DNA of 64,000 nt from Thermoflexibacter ruber. GTDB lineage: Bacteria; Bacteroidota; Bacteroidia; Cytophagales; Thermoflexibacteraceae. The stretch covers positions 1 to 64,000 of the forward strand of contig NZ_FONY01000024.1 in NCBI RefSeq assembly GCF_900113045.1, read 5' to 3'. Below, piece by piece: positions 37,067 through 45,560 of this stretch (its first letter is position 1; each line of letters begins with the position of its first letter). The notes beneath the pieces were generated by a model. The model worked only from the letters and a program-made list of their open reading frames with translations, was not told the DNA's origin and did not search any database. Made by a program: the position numbers and the translations under genes.

Positions 37067-37405
37067 ATGAAACACAATCAAATCAAAAAATTACTCAAAT
37101 ATATTTCACTTTTTTTATTATTATTTATTGCTATTCAGTCTTTTAGCTCTTGTGGCAGTAGCAAGCCACAGGCACAGGCAAGCGAAGAGGGAGGAAAAAA
37201 GAAGAAGAAAAAGAAAGCCCCCCGTTGTAAAATGCTTTCCTGTCATGTACGCATGACCCACCTGCACGATGATGTAGAGTTTAGAGGCAAAAGAACTTGG
37301 TTCTTAAAAGATTGGTTCTACTTTGGTAGAGAACCTAAAGTGGGAGAAGGTTTGCGAAAAGCTAAACGTGACCCACATCAGTGGAATACCAGAAAAAAGA
37401 AATAA
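37067..37405 (+). CDS. Small lysine-rich lipoprotein
   Basis: The start is chosen at MKHNQIKKLLKYISL, which gives a clean type II signal peptide with lipobox FSSC; an upstream ATG would only add 13 residues. The 112-residue product has a poly-lysine stretch after the anchor and then a conserved-looking Cys/His/Trp-rich region (CKMLSCHVRMTHLHDD, TWFLKDWFYFGREPKVG). It precedes the T9SS plug gene by 20 bases, so the pair is probably one operon. The function is unknown; a part in T9SS or gliding is inferred only from position. Confidence 0.75.
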   Translation: MKHNQIKKLLKYISLFLLLFIAIQSFSSCGSSKPQAQASEEGGKKKKKKKAPRCKMLSCHVRMTHLHDDVEFRGKRTWFLKDWFYFGREPKVGEGLRKAKRDPHQWNTRKKK

Positions 37406-37425
37406 ACTAAAAATGTTTTAATAAA

Positions 37426-38691
37426 ATGTTAAAAAAAATTTGTATAGCAATTAATATTTTGCTTATCAGCTATTTATCTTTTGGACAGGAGTTAAAAAAT
37501 ATTAACTACACCTATGACCCCGATATAAAAACAGTTTTGCTTTATCCTGCTTCCTTGTTTGCGCCTAACATTCCTCTCCCGCCTCCTATCTTAGCTATCA
37601 ATGACCCACTGCCTTTGATATTGGAGTTTGATAAGTTTGGTTCTGATATTGAGCGGTTTGCAGTAAAAATTATCAACTGCAATGCAGACTGGACAGTATC
37701 AGAGCTGAATCCTGTAGAGTATTTAGACGATTACAACGAGTTCTATATCAGAGATAGAGAGTTTTCTATGAACACCAAAGTACGTTACGTACATTACCGA
37801 TTTGCCGTGCCAAGAGTAAAAGTAGCAGGAAATTATTTGCTCAAAGTCTATGAAGAAAACAATGAGAGCAGACTTATTTTGACGTGTCGCTTCATGGTAT
37901 ATGAAAATAGTGCTATTATTTCCTCTACTTTGGCGACGGTAGTTGGCGTAGAAGCTTCTTTCAGGAATCAACAAATTGACTTTTCGGTGGGCTATGCGGG
38001 CTATCAAGTCTATAATCCACAAGAGCAAATCCAAGTAGTACTCAGGCAAAATTTCCGCTGGGACAAGCAAATTACAGGCTTGAAGCCCACCTTCGTCAAT
38101 GATTTTGACCGAAGATTAGATTATAAGCATTTTAATTTTGAAAATGTGTTCAAGGGTGGTAATGAGTTCAGAATGTTTGACTTGCGAAATCTTATGGCGC
38201 GTAACCTCAACATAGAACACATAGAATACAACGCTTCTTTGAATAATGCTTGGGTGTATGTGGACAAGTCCCGCAATGGCTGGGCTTATTCTAAAATCAT
38301 GGACGACATGAACGGTAGATTTTTTATTCAAAATCTCCTCATGCCCAATGCAGGTACAGATGCAGACTATCTGAATGTAACCTTCACCTTAAAAACTGAA
38401 AACGAGGAGCTGGGAGGGGTGTATGTAACAGGGGCATTTTCAGATTGGCAATTGACAGAAGATTATCGCATGAGCTATGTACCTGAAAAACAAGCCTATC
38501 AAAAAACCATTTTGCTTAAACAAGGCTTTTACAATTACCAATACTCTTTTACTAAAAACTTTGGTACGGAACGCGACGATGTGTACTTTGAGGGTACACA
38601 CAGTCGAACAGAAAACAACTATGAAATTTTTGTCTATTTCCGCCCCTTAGGTTTTCGCACTGATTTATTGATAGGGTATAAATTATTTTAA
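37426..38691 (+). CDS. Type IX secretion system plug protein (DUF5103)
   Basis: A 421-residue exported protein with a signal peptide (cleavage near SYLSFGQ). The body matches the DUF5103 family: KTVLLYPASLFAPNIPLPPP, LEFDKFGSDIERFAVKIINCN, FMVYENSAII and a C-terminal Ig-like/glycogen-binding-like domain with VYVTGAFSDWQLTEDY. Members of this family include the Plug protein that closes the SprA translocon channel on the periplasmic side in Flavobacterium. It fits the T9SS-sorted glycosidase encoded 3 kb upstream. No other T9SS core genes (sprA, porV, gldKLMN) are in the window. Confidence 0.88.
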   Translation: MLKKICIAINILLISYLSFGQELKNINYTYDPDIKTVLLYPASLFAPNIPLPPPILAINDPLPLILEFDKFGSDIERFAVKIINCNADWTVSELNPVEYLDDYNEFYIRDREFSMNTKVRYVHYRFAVPRVKVAGNYLLKVYEENNESRLILTCRFMVYENSAIISSTLATVVGVEASFRNQQIDFSVGYAGYQVYNPQEQIQVVLRQNFRWDKQITGLKPTFVNDFDRRLDYKHFNFENVFKGGNEFRMFDLRNLMARNLNIEHIEYNASLNNAWVYVDKSRNGWAYSKIMDDMNGRFFIQNLLMPNAGTDADYLNVTFTLKTENEELGGVYVTGAFSDWQLTEDYRMSYVPEKQAYQKTILLKQGFYNYQYSFTKNFGTERDDVYFEGTHSRTENNYEIFVYFRPLGFRTDLLIGYKLF

Positions 38692-38694
38692 AGC

Positions 38695-39942
38695 CTACTC
38701 ACTCAATTTCATTCTCAAAAAGTTCAATAAAAAGTTGGTAGTCAAGGTGATATTAAGCATGCGTTCTTGAGTGAGCGTAAGTTTTTTGGCAAAAGTTTCT
38801 CTCTCATCAGCATAAGCCACCCATATCGTTCCCACGGGTTTCTCTGGAGAACCTCCGTCGGGTCCTGCTACGCCAGAAGTAGCCAACCCTATGGAAGTAC
38901 CAAACTTTTTGCGGATACCCTCAGCCATAGCGATAACCGTAGGCTCGCTCACAGCTCCATACGCCTCTAAAATGGCTGGGGAAACATCTAACTCATTCAT
39001 TTTGATTTGGTTGCTGTATGCTACTATGCTACCAATAAAATAATGGCTCGAACCCGCTACCGAAGTTAGTAGATGTGCCAAGTATCCACCCGTACAACTT
39101 TCCGCTGTACTGACGGTTTTATTTTTTTCCCTTAGCAAACTACCCACTACTTTTTCTATCTCATCGTCTTCATAGCCGTAGATATGGTCTTTGATAAGAG
39201 GTATCAGTTGGGCTACCTGTGCCTCTAATTCTGCATTTAGCACCCCTGCATCATCTCCTTTTCCTGTCAATCTTAGCCTGACCTGCCCCATTTTGGGCAA
39301 ATAAGCTAATTTGAGGTGAGCAGGAAGGGCATCTTCCCACTTTTCTATTTTCTCTGCCAAAGTTGATTCTGGAATATTGATAGTTTTTATCCATTTATGA
39401 ATAATTGCGGGAGTTTGGAAGTGATGACGCAGTTTAGGCACTATCAACTCTTCCATCATCTTCTTCATCTCATGAGGGACGCCAGGCATGGAAATAAATA
39501 CCTTCCCTTGATGCTCTATCCACATACCGGGAGCAGTCCCTACTGCATTATGAATAACCTGTGCATTAGCAGGGATAAGAGCTTGGGTTTTGTTCAAATC
39601 GTTCATCACCCTTCCTCGCGAAGCAAACAAGTTTTCAACATGGGATAAAACTGCCTCGTTCATTACCAAAGTAGTTTGAAAATAGTCTGCTAACGTTTTT
39701 TTGGTAATGTCATCTTTGGTAGGACCTAAGCCACCTGTGATAATAATAATATCTGCTACTGCCTCGGCAGACTTTAAGCCATTGATAATCGCCTCTCGGT
39801 TATCGCCTACTGAGGTTTTGCGAATGACCTGAATCCCTGCTTTGTCCAAAGCAGTGCTAATGAATTGTGAATTGGTATCAGTGATGTGTCCATAAAGGAT
39901 TTCATCTCCAATGGTAAGTATCTCTGCGTAAACGCTTTTCAT
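38695..39942 (-). CDS. cinA: CinA-family protein (NMN deamidase / ADP-ribose pyrophosphatase type)
   Basis: A 415-residue two-domain CinA. The N-terminal molybdopterin-binding-like domain shows GDEILYGHITDTNSQFIS and TGGLGPTKDDITKK. The C-terminal CinA domain shows STAESCTGGYLAHLLTSVAG, KFGTSIGLATSGVAGPDGG and KPVGTIWVAY. The C-terminal domain is an NMN amidohydrolase in characterised members, recycling the NMN made by DNA ligase. The name derives from competence-damage-inducible genes. It converges on the T9SS plug gene with a 3-base gap. It is a single gene on the minus strand. Confidence 0.93.
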   Translation of the reverse strand: MKSVYAEILTIGDEILYGHITDTNSQFISTALDKAGIQVIRKTSVGDNREAIINGLKSAEAVADIIIITGGLGPTKDDITKKTLADYFQTTLVMNEAVLSHVENLFASRGRVMNDLNKTQALIPANAQVIHNAVGTAPGMWIEHQGKVFISMPGVPHEMKKMMEELIVPKLRHHFQTPAIIHKWIKTINIPESTLAEKIEKWEDALPAHLKLAYLPKMGQVRLRLTGKGDDAGVLNAELEAQVAQLIPLIKDHIYGYEDDEIEKVVGSLLREKNKTVSTAESCTGGYLAHLLTSVAGSSHYFIGSIVAYSNQIKMNELDVSPAILEAYGAVSEPTVIAMAEGIRKKFGTSIGLATSGVAGPDGGSPEKPVGTIWVAYADERETFAKKLTLTQERMLNITLTTNFLLNFLRMKLSE

Positions 39943-40206
39943 GGGTGTAATGATAATTGAGAGAGTGATATTTTAATGATTTTGAATAATGCTAAGATTT
40001 TAAGGTGAATCTGTCTGCAATTTAGGAAAATTAGTGTTGTTTCTCACAATCATTCAAGCACTTTGAATTTTTGTAATTATTTACCACAAGGCTCACAATA
40101 AAAGTCTTCAGACTTGTACTGTTGGTGCTCTTGTGGCAAAATAATATTTCTGAAACAAATATTTTACCTTCTCGTGCTAAAACACACCTAAATAATTACC
40201 ACTTTT
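39943..40206. other. Gap upstream of the MarR-type gene
   Basis: About 260 AT-rich bases. On the minus strand near 40080-40150 a 24-codon open stretch ends in YKSEDFYCEPCGK, which looks like the tail of a Cys-pair protein, but it has no start and a stop just before it. It may be gene debris. No promoter was assigned. Confidence 0.25.
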
Positions 40207-40557
40207 TTGACCTTACGTAATAGCAAGCTCAATGTATTGCGGATTTTGCGGGGGGCATACCCCACATCTATTAGCACAGCCGACATCAGAGAGCAAATGT
40301 TGGACAAAAATAGAGATGCCTTGCGTTTGGTAGATTGGCTGTGTGCTAAGAGCTTAGTTGCCAAGAAAATTTGTACAGAAGATAGAAGACTGGTAAACGT
40401 GCTGATTTCGGAAGAAGGGCAGGAACTACTAAGGAAAATAGATGAGAAAATGGAAGAGTTAGACAAAATTTTGCAAGTAATAAGCATAGAGGAAGCACAA
40501 AAGCTGAACGAAATATTAGACAAAATAGAGAATATAAGCGGATTAAGTACAAAATAA
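40207..40557 (+). CDS. MarR-type winged-helix regulator, apparently short at the N-terminus
   Basis: A 116-residue frame from a TTG codon. It opens directly in the winged helix (LNVLRILRGAYPTSISTADI, then MLDKNRDALRLVDWLCAKSLV, and the wing TEDRRLVNVLISEEGQELL) and ends in the dimerisation helix. Bacteroidota MarR proteins normally carry about 35-40 further residues with the first dimerisation helix before this point. A stop lies five codons upstream in frame, so the helix is absent here. The gene is either truncated or a small family variant. Confidence 0.6.
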   Translation: MTLRNSKLNVLRILRGAYPTSISTADIREQMLDKNRDALRLVDWLCAKSLVAKKICTEDRRLVNVLISEEGQELLRKIDEKMEELDKILQVISIEEAQKLNEILDKIENISGLSTK

Positions 40558-40721
40558 ATAGGGGCTATGGCGGAGAATAAGGTATTTTTTTGTTTATTTG
40601 TATTTATAGAGATGTTGCCTCGAGATGCCTATGCTATGCTTCTATACTCTCACCCAACAAGGATTACATCTCTTTTAGTAGCAATTGTAAAAGACCAACA
40701 ATAAACAGAAAATACAACTGT

Positions 40722-41663
40722 ATGAACTTTTTAGAATTGGCAGAACAAGTAATAAGGCAAGCAAATCAACCCTTGACTCCCAACGAAATCTGGGAGAAAG
40801 CCGTTGAACTTGGGCTTGACCAAAAACTAAATTCAAAAGGGAAAACACCTTGGGCTACGCTTGCGGCAAGGCTTTATGTTGATATTCGGGATAATGCACA
40901 GACTAAATTTGAACCTATTGGGAAAAGACCCACTAAGTTCGGACTTAAAAATATTACGCAGGATACCATAATCAACGAAAACTCAACAATAGTTCAAATA
41001 CTGAAACCTGAGAAATTCACTGAACGAGATTTGCACCCTTTGCTTGTGAAATTTGCCGACACGTACTACCATTTTAGAGGAGCAAAACTTAAAACGATTT
41101 TTCACGAAAATTCAAACAAAACCAAAAAGGGCTATAATAAGTGGTTACACCCTGATTTGGTAGGGGTTTATTTTTCTTTTAACGACCGAATTAGTAATTA
41201 TGAGAAAGTAATTATTGACTTTCAAAACGATTTTTCTATTGTAGCGACCAAACTGTTTTCGTTTGAGTTGAAAATCAAGATAGATATTTCCAATTTGAGA
41301 GAGTATTATTTTCAGGCTGTATCTAATTCAAGCTGGGCAAATGAAGGTTATTTGGTTGCGTTGAAAATTGATGAAGAAGTAATAGAAGAAATAAGGCGTT
41401 TGGCAAACTCTTTTGGTATTGGGCTGATTAAACTTGACGCAGAGAATATCGAAGAAGGACAGATAATCGTGCCAGCAACCTATAAAAAACAGTTAGACAT
41501 TGATGCAATGGACAGGTTAGCAAGCGAAAACAAGGACTTTGCCGACTTCTTACAGAATATCATAGATGACAACAAAATTAAGAAAGTAAATAGCATATAC
41601 GACAAGGTTTTAGACGAAAATGAATTTGCTAAACATTTGAAAGACAAAGGTATCGTAAAATAG
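40722..41663 (+). CDS. HARE-HTH / PD-(D/E)XK nuclease-like protein (HrgA-type)
   Basis: The start is chosen at MNFLELAEQVI, where the domain begins. The 313-residue protein opens with a HARE winged-helix domain (about 1-80: ANQPLTPNEIWEKAVELGLD, KTPWATLAARLYVDI), a module that may recognise modified DNA. The second part fits a PD-(D/E)XK nuclease core: HPDLVGVYF with Pro144-Asp145, and ExK at Glu182-Lys184 in FELKIKID, then NSSWANEGYLVALKID. This is the layout of COG2958/HrgA proteins, found near restriction systems. Here no methyltransferase or other restriction subunit is present. Cleavage activity is inferred. Confidence 0.8.
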   Translation: MNFLELAEQVIRQANQPLTPNEIWEKAVELGLDQKLNSKGKTPWATLAARLYVDIRDNAQTKFEPIGKRPTKFGLKNITQDTIINENSTIVQILKPEKFTERDLHPLLVKFADTYYHFRGAKLKTIFHENSNKTKKGYNKWLHPDLVGVYFSFNDRISNYEKVIIDFQNDFSIVATKLFSFELKIKIDISNLREYYFQAVSNSSWANEGYLVALKIDEEVIEEIRRLANSFGIGLIKLDAENIEEGQIIVPATYKKQLDIDAMDRLASENKDFADFLQNIIDDNKIKKVNSIYDKVLDENEFAKHLKDKGIVK

Positions 41664-41686
41664 AAATACAGCCACGTACTAAATGA

Positions 41687-42352
41687 ATGATGCTAAAAAA
41701 GCTATTTCATAAGCCAATTACCGATGAGGAACTCATCAGGCGTTATCAGGAAACAGGCGAACTCGTCTGGGTAGCTGACCTGTACCAACGCTATGTGAGT
41801 ATGATTTTTGGGGTGTGCATGAAATACTTAAAAGAAGAAGAGGAAAGCAAGGACTTGGCGATGCAGATTTTTGAAAAATTAGCTGATAAGCTAAAGAATA
41901 GCGAAGTACACCATTTTAAAAGCTGGCTTCATGTAATTGTAAAAAATCACTGCTTGATGTATCTGAGGTCGCAAAAAAACAAGAATGAGAAAACAGTTCC
42001 TCTCCATGAGCGTTTTCAATCAGAGGAGGACAGTGAAGAAGATAACTTTGGAGAAAATCTTACATCCACTATGGAAAATACACTATCTTGGAATCCTTCT
42101 GATGAAGATTTGTTGGAACAGAACCTATCCTTATTAGAAAAAGGAATTGCTCACTTACCAGTGGAACAGAAAGTCTGTATAGAACTTTTTTACTTGAAAG
42201 AAAAGTGCTATAAGGAAGTAAGTGAAATAACGGGCTATGAACTTAGTAAGGTAAAAAGCTACATACAAAACGGAAAAAGAAACTTGAAAATTTACTTGGA
42301 AAAGTTAATAGTTGCTTGTTTTGGGCTTGTAGCGTATTACTTTTGGCTGTAG
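41687..42352 (+). CDS. ECF-type RNA polymerase sigma factor
   Basis: A 221-residue sigma-70 family protein. Region 2 shows DLYQRYVSMIFGVCMKYL and DLAMQIFEKLADKL; region 4 shows LPVEQKVCIELFYLKEKCYKEVSEITGYELSKVKSYIQNGKRNL-type HTH (residues about 152-200). It ends in an unusual hydrophobic tail, LIVACFGLVAYYFWL, that could hold it at the membrane. A possible membrane-bound anti-sigma-like protein follows 68 bases downstream. The acidic linker between regions 2 and 4 is long. Sigma factors of this type typically drive their own operon. Confidence 0.9.
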   Translation: MMLKKLFHKPITDEELIRRYQETGELVWVADLYQRYVSMIFGVCMKYLKEEEESKDLAMQIFEKLADKLKNSEVHHFKSWLHVIVKNHCLMYLRSQKNKNEKTVPLHERFQSEEDSEEDNFGENLTSTMENTLSWNPSDEDLLEQNLSLLEKGIAHLPVEQKVCIELFYLKEKCYKEVSEITGYELSKVKSYIQNGKRNLKIYLEKLIVACFGLVAYYFWL

Positions 42353-42420
42353 TTTCAGTTTTCTAACTTGGGAAAAAATACTTTTACAAACCAATTTCTA
42401 TTGACGATTAAAAGAAAAAC

Positions 42421-43509
42421 TTGAAAGATAAAAAAGAGTATATTGATAAAGAATACCTTTCCGAACATCAGCTCAAACTGTATAGAGAAGGTAAAATGAC
42501 TCCTCTGGAAATGCGGCGTGTGGAGAGCTTATTGGAAAAGTATCCCTTGTATGCAGAAGCATTGGAGGGGCTTGGCTTGCTTAATGAGAAGCAAGCAGAG
42601 AAGCATATTGCTTTCTTGCAGGAAAATATACAAGCAAAAATAGGAAAAAATAACCAGACTAAGACTGTTTTTTTATCTCGCTCCAACCTAAGACGAATTG
42701 CCGCTGCTGTAATTGTGCTAATTGTATTTTCTTTTGGCTTATACTTTATTAGTAGTCAGATAAATAAAGAAATACTCACGAGTAAAGAAATGGCAATAGA
42801 AGAAAACACAGCTACTGAGGCTAACACGTATTTAGCGGATTCTGCCCAAGTTTATTCCCCTTTGCTCTCAGAAGAATCAGCTACAGAAATGCCCGCAGAA
42901 CAAAGCATAAAAGACGCTAAAGAAACACAGCGAAAAGAGTTGGCTTTAAAAAATGAAAGTAAAAAACACATCGAAGGAAAGCCCGACTATGCCCCTTTGG
43001 TTACAGAAATAACACCACCCGCACCCATAAGCAACCAAACAGCAGTCCAAGATTCTTCCTTGACTGTCCTTAAAAAAGTAGAAAGCCCAGCAGATGACGA
43101 CTTGCCAAAGTCAGTCCCTGCAAAAGTAGGAGAAGAAAAAACTGTACAAAAAGAAAGCGAACCCGACAAGACAGCAATTGAAAAAGAGCGAAAAAAAACT
43201 GAGGCAAATAAAACGAGCCATGAGATTATTGGCAGAATATTGCCTCCATTTGATAATAATAAAAAAAGTGATTATACCGACTCATTAAAAATACATCTTC
43301 AGAACTTTGCCAAAGAAAAAAATGTAATCCTGAAAGGTAAATTGTCGGTAACTTTTTATTTGAATCACCTTTATCAAGTACAAAATATCACTGTCAAAGA
43401 GAGTCCATGCCCCTCTTGTGAAAGTGAAACGATTAGGTGGATTCAAGAGTATAAGCATTGGCAAAAGTACCACACAGGACTGCAAAGCATAGAAATAGTT
43501 TTTGACTAA
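42421..43509 (+). CDS. Anti-sigma-like membrane protein with TonB-like C-terminal domain
   Basis: A 362-residue protein read from a TTG, the first possible start after an in-frame stop. The first ~85 residues resemble the short cytoplasmic part of Bacteroidota anti-sigma factors (LKLYREGKMTPLEMRRVESLLEKYPLYAEALEGL). One membrane segment follows (about 92-112). Next is a long charged Glu/Lys/Pro-rich region (about 120-280) and a C-terminal TonB-like domain (about 290-362, LKGKLSVTFYLNHLYQVQN, with CPSC). It probably restrains the upstream sigma factor and contacts a periplasmic or outer-membrane partner. Its stop shares a base with the next start (TAATG). Confidence 0.78.
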   Translation: MKDKKEYIDKEYLSEHQLKLYREGKMTPLEMRRVESLLEKYPLYAEALEGLGLLNEKQAEKHIAFLQENIQAKIGKNNQTKTVFLSRSNLRRIAAAVIVLIVFSFGLYFISSQINKEILTSKEMAIEENTATEANTYLADSAQVYSPLLSEESATEMPAEQSIKDAKETQRKELALKNESKKHIEGKPDYAPLVTEITPPAPISNQTAVQDSSLTVLKKVESPADDDLPKSVPAKVGEEKTVQKESEPDKTAIEKERKKTEANKTSHEIIGRILPPFDNNKKSDYTDSLKIHLQNFAKEKNVILKGKLSVTFYLNHLYQVQNITVKESPCPSCESETIRWIQEYKHWQKYHTGLQSIEIVFD

Positions 43510-43739
43510 TGAATACTTATACACTTTCCCAATTAGCCCTGCGCAATGGTCAGGATAAAGAAGAAATTTGGATTGCTTATCAAGGGCTTATCTATGATGT
43601 AAGTGCCTCTCGCCTGTGGAGGAATGGGAAACATTACGAGCATTGGGCGGGGCAGGACCTGACCGAAGAGCTCAAAGATGCTCCGCATACGGCTCATGTT
43701 TTTGACAAGTTGGTGGTAGTAGGGAAACTAAAAGCATAA
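43509..43739 (+). CDS. Small cytochrome b5-like heme-binding protein
   Basis: A 76-residue protein made of one cytochrome b5-like/steroid-binding domain: SQLALRNGQDKEEIWIAYQG, IYDVSASRLWRNGKHYEHWAG and an HTAHVFDKL end. Axial heme histidines in b5 are usually in HPGG; here the loop is GKHYEHWAGQD, so binding of heme or another ligand resembles the MAPR/b5-like group. It is the last gene of the sigma/anti-sigma-like operon (TAATG overlap). It is followed by a strong hairpin. Confidence 0.85.
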   Translation: MNTYTLSQLALRNGQDKEEIWIAYQGLIYDVSASRLWRNGKHYEHWAGQDLTEELKDAPHTAHVFDKLVVVGKLKA

Positions 43740-43772
43740 AGCCGCGCTATTGTGATAAAACAGCACGGCTTT
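43738..43772. terminator. Bidirectional hairpin terminator
   Basis: AAAGCCG and CGGCTTT pair perfectly, with GCT/AGC inside after one mismatch. T- and A-rich flanks on either side allow it to end the cytochrome b5 operon and the convergent trigger factor gene. Confidence 0.75.
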
Positions 43773-43790
43773 ATAAAATTATATATTACT

Positions 43791-45161
43791 CTATTTCAAA
43801 ATCTTATCAAACTCTGCTCCGGACAAAGTTACTTTTTCTATGCTAATTTTATCCTTGAAAGTATCCAATAACTTTGCTGCCCTGATATTTCGCTCAAAAG
43901 TCATCAAAGTATTTTCATTTTGCTCATTTTCAAAGAATCTATCCACAAATAAGTTCAATATATTTTCGTCTAAAATTCCTTGTAAGAAGCCCATAGAGAA
44001 CAGGTTAAGTATCTGTACTTCTTTGGTATATTCTCTCAAATCCTCCTCGCTTACACTTACCTCGTTCTGTTTGCTCAGCTGGTCTATGAGAATTTGCGTA
44101 TGTAAACCTTTCTGGAAAGTTTCATAGCTCTCATCGTCCATAGTTTGGTTATTTTGCGAAGCAAGCCACCTTTTTAAGAAACCATCGGGCAGGGCAAACT
44201 TTATTTTCTCATTTAACTCTTGGATAAAGCTAAACAAAGTTTCTAAGCGCGCGGAAATCTCATATCTTTTTTGCACTACCTCTCTTATTTTGGCAGTAAA
44301 ATCTTCTGCTGTTGTTATTTCTACTTTCTCTCCAAAAATCTTTTTAAAGATTTCCTCATTCAGTTCTGCTTCCTTTTTCGTAGAAACCGAATTAATAGTG
44401 AAGTTTACCTCGCCTTGGATATGGGTAAGTTCCTCAGCAGGATAGCGAAAAAGTTTAGATAAGTCCTCATCGGTGGGAAATACTGTGCGTAAATCAAAAG
44501 TAACCACCTCTCCCACTTTTTTCCCTAAAAATAAGCTCTGATGCGTTTCCATTAAGGTATCAACATCTATGATACCAAAAAATTCTTTACCTTTGGTGAA
44601 CTCTCTTTCATCTAACATCAATACCTCCTCGCTGGTAGGCGATAACCTGCCCCAAATGTCCGTATCGAGTTCCACCTCTTCTTTCTCATCATACTCCGCA
44701 AATCTTTCCAAGAGGTTTTTAGTGAAGTTATCTACATCTGTATCATTAATAATAACTTCATATTCTTTGATAGAAAAGTCCTTGTCAAACTCAAAAACTA
44801 CTTCTGGTTGTAAACCTATTTCGTAAACAAACTCGAACTCATTTTGATAGTCCCAATCTATCTTACCCATTTTCTCTAAGGCAATAAGAGGGCTACCAAA
44901 GATTTGCAAGTTTTCATCTCTAAGGTAGTTATACAAAGACTCATAAGCTACTTGATTAACTTCCTCTACCTTAATTGCTTTACCATACAGTTTTTTGATA
45001 ACAGTAGGAGGCACTTTTCCTTGTCGGAAGCCTTTTACAAAGGCTTTTTTGGCGTATTCTTTGATTTTTTTCTCAAACTGCTCTTGATAGTCGTCAGCAT
45101 TCACTTTCACTCTGACATACGCCTCGAGTACTTCGGGATTTTTTTCTACTACTACTTCCAA
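43791..45161 (-). CDS. tig: Trigger factor
   Basis: A 456-residue ribosome-associated chaperone. The N-terminal ribosome-binding domain carries the signature AFVKGFRQGKVPPTVIKKLYG (near residue 39-58). A divergent PPIase-like middle region follows (about 150-260, EVVTFDLRTVFPTDEDLSKLF) and then a long helical C-terminal chaperone domain. The PPIase catalytic region is weakly conserved, as is usual in Bacteroidota trigger factors. The tRNA-Leu gene lies 81 bases upstream on the same strand. In many bacteria clpP and clpX follow tig; here they do not. Confidence 0.94.
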   Translation of the reverse strand: MEVVVEKNPEVLEAYVRVKVNADDYQEQFEKKIKEYAKKAFVKGFRQGKVPPTVIKKLYGKAIKVEEVNQVAYESLYNYLRDENLQIFGSPLIALEKMGKIDWDYQNEFEFVYEIGLQPEVVFEFDKDFSIKEYEVIINDTDVDNFTKNLLERFAEYDEKEEVELDTDIWGRLSPTSEEVLMLDEREFTKGKEFFGIIDVDTLMETHQSLFLGKKVGEVVTFDLRTVFPTDEDLSKLFRYPAEELTHIQGEVNFTINSVSTKKEAELNEEIFKKIFGEKVEITTAEDFTAKIREVVQKRYEISARLETLFSFIQELNEKIKFALPDGFLKRWLASQNNQTMDDESYETFQKGLHTQILIDQLSKQNEVSVSEEDLREYTKEVQILNLFSMGFLQGILDENILNLFVDRFFENEQNENTLMTFERNIRAAKLLDTFKDKISIEKVTLSGAEFDKILK

Positions 45162-45242
45162 TGTTGTACTGTTTTAAAAAAATGAAATTCTTTAAGAAGA
45201 AAAAGCCTCAACCTTAGACAAGGTGAGGACTTCATGATTAAG

Positions 45243-45322
45243 TACGGGCGGAGGGACTTGAACCCCCATGGTTTCCCGCTAGATCCTAAGTCTAGTGCGT
45301 CTGCCAATTTCGCCACGCCCGC
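45243..45322 (-). tRNA. tRNA-Leu (anticodon TAG)
   Basis: On the minus strand the sequence folds as a class II tRNA. The acceptor stem is GCGGGCG with CGCCCGT. The D-arm contains AAATTGGCAGACGC. The anticodon stem CTAGA/TCTAG holds the loop CTTAGGA, giving anticodon TAG (reads CTA/CTN Leu codons). A variable arm follows, and then a T-arm with the TTCAAGT loop. CCA is not encoded. A -7 box lies 16 bases upstream. Confidence 0.93.
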
Positions 45323-45337
45323 AAATAAAAAGCGGTG

Positions 45338-45345
45338 CAAAGGTA
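45338..45345 (-). promoter_or_regulatory. -7 box TACCTTTG of tRNA-Leu
   Basis: On the minus strand this is an exact TAnnTTTG match 16 bases before the tRNA 5' end. A TTG occurs at 45366-45368, 20 bases further upstream. Confidence 0.6.
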
Positions 45346-45481
45346 AGACATATTTTTTAGAAAAACAACCTCTAAGATAAAAAATAGAAAATTTTTAGGC
45401 ATCAACTCTCTTTTATTCATGCCGCTAAAACTTTGGACGAAGTGAGGCAAAATAAACCTTAATTTATTCAACTAATTTCTT

Positions 45482-45489
45482 TAACTTTG
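45482..45489 (+). promoter_or_regulatory. -7 box TAACTTTG upstream of the CBS-type gene
   Basis: An exact TAnnTTTG match 71 bases before the ATG of the cystathionine beta-synthase-like gene. Confidence 0.5.
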
Positions 45490-45560
45490 TTGGCATCTTG
45501 CTCAGAAGTTGATTATAAATATGTAACATTCTCATTTTCACAACATAGATATAATATCTT

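Noticed and set aside
45152-45340. Minus-strand frame of 62 codons beginning MHRFLFAGVAKLADALDL
   Set aside because: It lies across the tRNA-Leu gene; the 'AKLADALDLGSSG' translation is a well-known artefact of tRNA-Leu sequences.
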